From: Adiantum capillus-veneris
Lineage: Eukaryota > Streptophyta > Polypodiopsida > Polypodiales > Pteridaceae
NCBI GenBank assembly: GCA_014529385.2
Contig: CM043963.1
Coordinates: 81,122,412 to 81,186,411 of the forward strand
Direction of reading: 5' to 3'
DNA length: 64,000 nucleotides
The notes beneath the pieces were generated by a model. It was not told the DNA's origin. It searched no databases and saw only the letters and a program-made list of their open reading frames with translations. Below, one piece after another: positions 60,086 to 64,000 of this stretch. The translations under genes were made by a program, and so were the position numbers. Every line of letters starts with the position of its first letter. Position 1 is the first letter of the stretch.

Positions 60086-63000
60086 TCCCCCCCTCTGCAT
60101 CCATGTTGTCCATGACATGACCCGTCTTTGTCTTTTTGGCTCCCGTGTCCTGTTGTTGTAGCAGTCTTTAGGAGTTTGCGTCAATGGAACCTGTGAGGCT
60201 TCATCAGCTTTAAGTATGACTCATATCTTATGTTGCCCAAGATGACTCTAGGGCCAAAGATCCTAATGTCATAAGCGAAGAAAACGGTGTAGAAGGATTC
60301 CTTAAAGTCTTGCATATGATATCTTGGCAGGAACATTGGCCTTTGGTAAAACAGGTATAGAATCTTTGGGGATGGATGCTTTGACAAGTCATATGTCATC
60401 CTGGTTACAATGTCACCCATCAATAGTAATGTGGAATTCGTTTCTTTTGATGGGGCAAACACTTCAAGGTAGGACAAGAGGGTCTTGCATATTTTCCGGA
60501 TCATCATGCACGTTAAGTCCTGAGAGCCGGTGAAAGTCTTAATGGTGCCCTTTAGGTTTTCACCATATAAGAAACACCTATTCTCTCTCCCTCCTTAGGT
60601 GGTGGCATTGATGGGTAGTTGATCCAGGTAGGGTGTTGCTTTAGTATCCTAGCTTGGTTTCCCCAAGTGCGCAAGTGACATATATGGAAAAATAAAGCGT
60701 CATCCTTTATGTTCTTTGGGGCTTCACCAAGTATTGCAAAAATCCTGGGTACTTGAGGAGCCACCCTTTTCTCCATTTTGGTTGGGAATCCACTAGGTCC
60801 TTGAGATCCCCTTCCTATAATAGCTCTATGGCTTCTGCTCTTCCACTCTTTTCTTTATTCCCAAAACTTCATATTTCAGGAGAGGGTAGGGGAGGGATGG
60901 TTGCATCCACTCTTCCCTAAACACATCTATGGCTAGGCCTTGGACTCCAATGGAGTGAATCATTCTCTTTTCCCATTCCAAGGTTTTTTTTTTGTACTCC
61001 GTTGTGGATTTTTCAATTAAATTTTGGACGCATGCCTCCTCTTCTGTTTTCAATGGTCATTCTCCTTCTCCTTTTGAGTATAATTGTTCTTCTAGGTGAT
61101 GTAGGTTTTATGCACCTTTCGGGATCTCCATTGGCTCACTTTGCACGTTGATGCCCAACTTTCTAGGCCCTTGCTCTGTCTCTTGTGTTCTTGCCTCTTC
61201 TACTTCTTATTGGAGTTCCAACAGTTGTTGTTGTGCAAGGCTAACTCTTCTTGTAGCCTCCTCTGCTTAATCTACTAACAACTCTTTCAAATGCTATAGC
61301 TGGAGTTGGAGCAGTTTGTTTTCCTTTTGTATATCTTTTTGATGGGCCATAAATCTCTCTTCAAAGGCTAGGGAACCTTCTGCCATGTGCAGTCTTTACC
61401 TTTGTTTTAGCCCTTATTCCCTCTGAAGTCTTGCAACTTGGGCTACCGAGGCTTGCTCATGCACTTGCTTGTGCAACCCTTGGGGTTGCTCTAAGTCTTT
61501 TGATCGTCACATTTTGGAACTCTAAATTGTCTTTTAGCTCCATTACTTCATCTTTAGCCACCTTCAGCTCGTTTTCCTCTCCTTTCCTTTTCTTCATGTG
61601 AACTCTTGACTTCACCCGAGATCTTTTCCATCTGTTGTGTAAGTGTATCTCGTTTGCTCGCTGCACCCCTTAGCGTTTTAATGAGGGTTCAAGCTCTCAT
61701 TTTGCCATCTCATCTCTTTGATTTTTTATTTTTAGAGTCCTTATGATGATCTCATTTTTTTTTTTCATATTGCCTTGCCTAGTGCGTAGCATGTTATTTT
61801 CTTCTGCAAGTGTGAGAGACCGCATTTTGATCATGTCGAGTATTTGATGGGCGTCTCTCACATCTTCTTCATTTGCAGTTGTTATGCTGTGGGCCAAAAA
61901 ATGCAAGTTTTGGTGATTGCAATTCTGGTGGTCTTCTTTGTGTGTCTTGATCCTTAAGCTTTTTCTTTAGCCTTCTTTTTGTCTTTTGCATCCCATGGTG
62001 GTATATTGGTGGCATACACACTCGTAGACGCATCCTCTAGCTTTGAGGAGGTCTTCATAGGTTCATCTGTTTTCCTACTCTTTCTCTTCTGGCATTAGCT
62101 CAACTTTGGATCTCTTCTTTAGTAAAATCTTTTGTTGAGATGTCGGTGGTTTAGGGCTTGTTGGTAGGATGTGTCAAAGGGGAGATGTTGGTGGGGTTGC
62201 ACTCTGTTCTTCGATCTTGAAATTTTCTATCTCTTTCTTCCCTTCTTGAACTTCAGGTTGCTCTTGTAATTTCTTCTTTATAGTTTGCACCTCGTTCGTA
62301 GTGAATGGCTCCAGATTTTGTTGCCCTATTACTCACTCTGTCTCTTTGTATGCGCTAATATAATGATTGAACAGATCTTTGAGGGATCAAGAGGAGCTAC
62401 CACCTACCTTCATAGGGTCTGGTACCCAATATTCTTCAAAGTTCCCTTTAATTCCCTTTCTGCCTCGAACTGTTCTATAAGGTTCTCAATCTGGGCGGCT
62501 TTGTGGCTAGCAGTCTCTTTCAATCACTCTTTTTTTATCATGGCTATTTTCCCCTTTTTCTCTGGTGGTTCCTCTTTTTTATCCCCCTGTACAGTTTTGA
62601 GCTTTTGCCCAATCCGCATAGAGAAAGGTGGGACTACTGCTGCTGGAGTTTATTCTTCAACATCCTCTTTCAATCTCAACCACTCATTCTATGTGGGTTG
62701 TTTTGGCCATAGTCTTTTTGCTCCTATAGCTTCATAGGAAATCCTTGTGAGAACTTCTACCCCACCAATGTACTTTAGCTTATCTGTCCCCATTCCAACC
62801 ACTTGCTTATCCAGATACTGGACAAAATTTATATCTTTGGAAACAGTGCTTCTTAGTGCCCATGTGATTGTGGTAGCTACTACATAAGGTGATGTGGTGT
62901 ACTTTTCTGGTCATTTGTTGCAAACATGAAAGTATTGGTTGTAAAGCTTGCAGATTTTTGCAGCTCTTGGATCCTCTAGGTCTTTCAAGGTGGGATTTGT

Positions 63001-63397
63001 CTTCTTGTGAGCATAGACCTTCACAGGATCTCTTCATTCTCTAATAGAGATACCCTTATTGTGGAGTTCTAAAGCATCTGCAATGATTTGAGGGGTAATT
63101 ACCACATCATTTTTTTGGCCATCCAAAGCAGTAATCATTGCTTTATCATCTTTTTGAATGGAGGTGGCTAGATCATAGACCCTCTGTGTATCCACACTTG
63201 TTGGTCTTTCTGCAAAGAAATTATGCAGATTGGCCCTCTCTAGGTGGTTGAGGATGCCTTCCTTACCGGAATACTCACTAAGCTCTGTAGGGATCATGGG
63301 CACATCTACTATATTTCCCTGCTAATCTCTAAACCTACCTTTGCAAAGTCTGATTCCTCCAGCTTCCATTGTGACTCCATCTATCCAGGCTTTGTTT
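60086..63397 (-). mobile_element. Element D: retroelement-like unit without recognisable pol, cut by a G1-type LTR
   Basis: The minus strand carries one decayed coding region that begins near 63303 (MPMIPTELSEYSGKEGILNH, LERANLHNFFAERPTSVDTQ, VVITPQIIADALELHNKGIS). It continues with in-frame stops through VKVYAHKKTNPTLKDLEDPR, YVVATTITWALRSTVSKDIN and VLTRISYEAIGAKRLWPKQP. Coiled-coil segments follow at 61460-61900 (LTLAEENNMLRTRQGNMKKK), then VAPQVPRIFAILGEAPKNIK, and the unit ends YESYLKLMKPHRFH at 60181 before the polypurine tract. The N-terminal part resembles, in style only, plant transposon-associated proteins with a conserved domain ahead of a coiled coil. I do not recognise an enzyme. 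Confidence 0.5.
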
Positions 63398-64000
63398 TGT
63401 AACATTTAATGGCCTACTAACTTGTGTGTAGCGAAAATAGCATAAACATAGTGAGCATTTCATTAGAATAGATTCCTAATGAGCATAACAAAAGTGCTTG
63501 GGTGGAGAGAGCAACAAAAAGCATAACACCTAGTTGGATGGGCATGAACAATACTTCAAAAGAGAGAGAGAAATTAAGCTATTGACAACAGTTCAGGACC
63601 GCATTTACATGGAGCCGGCACCCCTTCCAAAAGTATTTGTATTATGGGTTTCCCCCATCAAGGGAGACATTTTACAATACAATTCTTTGTGTTTTTCCAA
63701 TAACTAGCTAGTGCAATGAAGATGGAAGCTTCAAGCACTAAGAAAAAAACTTATAAAACACAACATCAATTCATTCCCTCATGGTCTCAAACCCAAGACC
63801 TCACACACCTTCGAAGATGGTGAGAGCTACAGGGTATGAGAGTAGATAGAGAGGAAGAAGGAGTAGTCTTGCGAGAAATAAGTTTATCTCCTCTCATAAT
63901 TACTCATAAAAGCTAAACATAGCTTAGTAGTTAGCATGGTAGAGGAGATGAGCATGCGTTGAATCTTGGATCTTGGTTGGATTTGCATCCCAAAGCCAAG
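63398..64000 (-). repeat. Second G1-family LTR (partial, runs off the window)
   Basis: It starts TGTAACATTTAATGGCC and matches 13077 onward of the G1 LTR for all 603 bp available, with scattered substitutions. No primer-binding site lies to its left, so it is either the 3' LTR of another minus-strand copy extending beyond 64000, or a solo LTR. It is inserted in element D. Confidence 0.85.

Overview
The window looks like repeat-dense nuclear DNA from a land plant with a large genome. The evidence is Ty1/copia and Ty3/gypsy LTR retrotransposons nested in each other, PPR-type repeats (MYAKC motif), GT/AG introns, plant-type TATA boxes, long GA/CA microsatellites, and remnants of plant-like poly(A) polymerase, DEAD-box helicase and histone H3 sequence. 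The PPR style suggests a fern or lycophyte, but I cannot fix the species. I see no prokaryotic organisation, CRISPR array, rRNA or complete tRNA gene.

Layout. 1-2367: an intronless, decayed chimera on the minus strand. A poly(A) polymerase segment containing a ~140 bp internal inversion is joined to an unrecognised coding sequence. 2400-4900: low-complexity repeats and a tandemly duplicated PPR remnant. 5041-6012: a very GC-rich nested palindrome full of CACGTG followed by a CA/GT tract. 6235-9515: a multi-exon gene with a ParB-like GNHR motif. 11110-42593: a nest of insertions. The outermost is a minus-strand copia element (C1), which was split by a minus-strand chromovirus-type gypsy element (G1, 13077-40649). 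G1 was in turn split at 16640 by a plus-strand non-autonomous LTR element (A, 16640-26706). Next to A, and also inside G1, lies a ~9.1 kb block (26707-35824) with several genes: two groups of plus-strand ORFs, a minus-strand divergent histone H3-like gene with a ~210-residue tail, and a minus-strand protein with an apparent DDE/RNase H-like fold. I consider this block the most unusual part of the window. 42600-46376: copia fragments and microsatellites.

46377-57647 is a complete LTR element (B) with 944 bp LTRs, a perfect AAGAG target-site duplication, a tRNA-Asp-type primer-binding site, gag and protease-like ORFs but no reverse transcriptase, RNase H or integrase. Its leader holds six copies of a 24 bp palindrome, and a captured DEAD-box helicase fragment lies just before the polypurine tract. 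Elements A and B share several features: an LTR that starts with a hairpin, a TGGCGCC primer-binding site, W[IV]PK-motif ORFs in place of pol, and a conserved 3' block. They therefore look like two families of one gag-protease-only lineage that must be mobilised in trans.

59647-63397 holds another retroelement-like unit on the minus strand without recognisable pol. It is cut by a third copy of the G1 LTR, which runs off the window at 64000. Almost every element coding region carries frameshifts or stops. The only gene with mostly intact reading frames and recognisable splice sites is the ParB-like gene at 6235-9515, and even that shows probable lesions.
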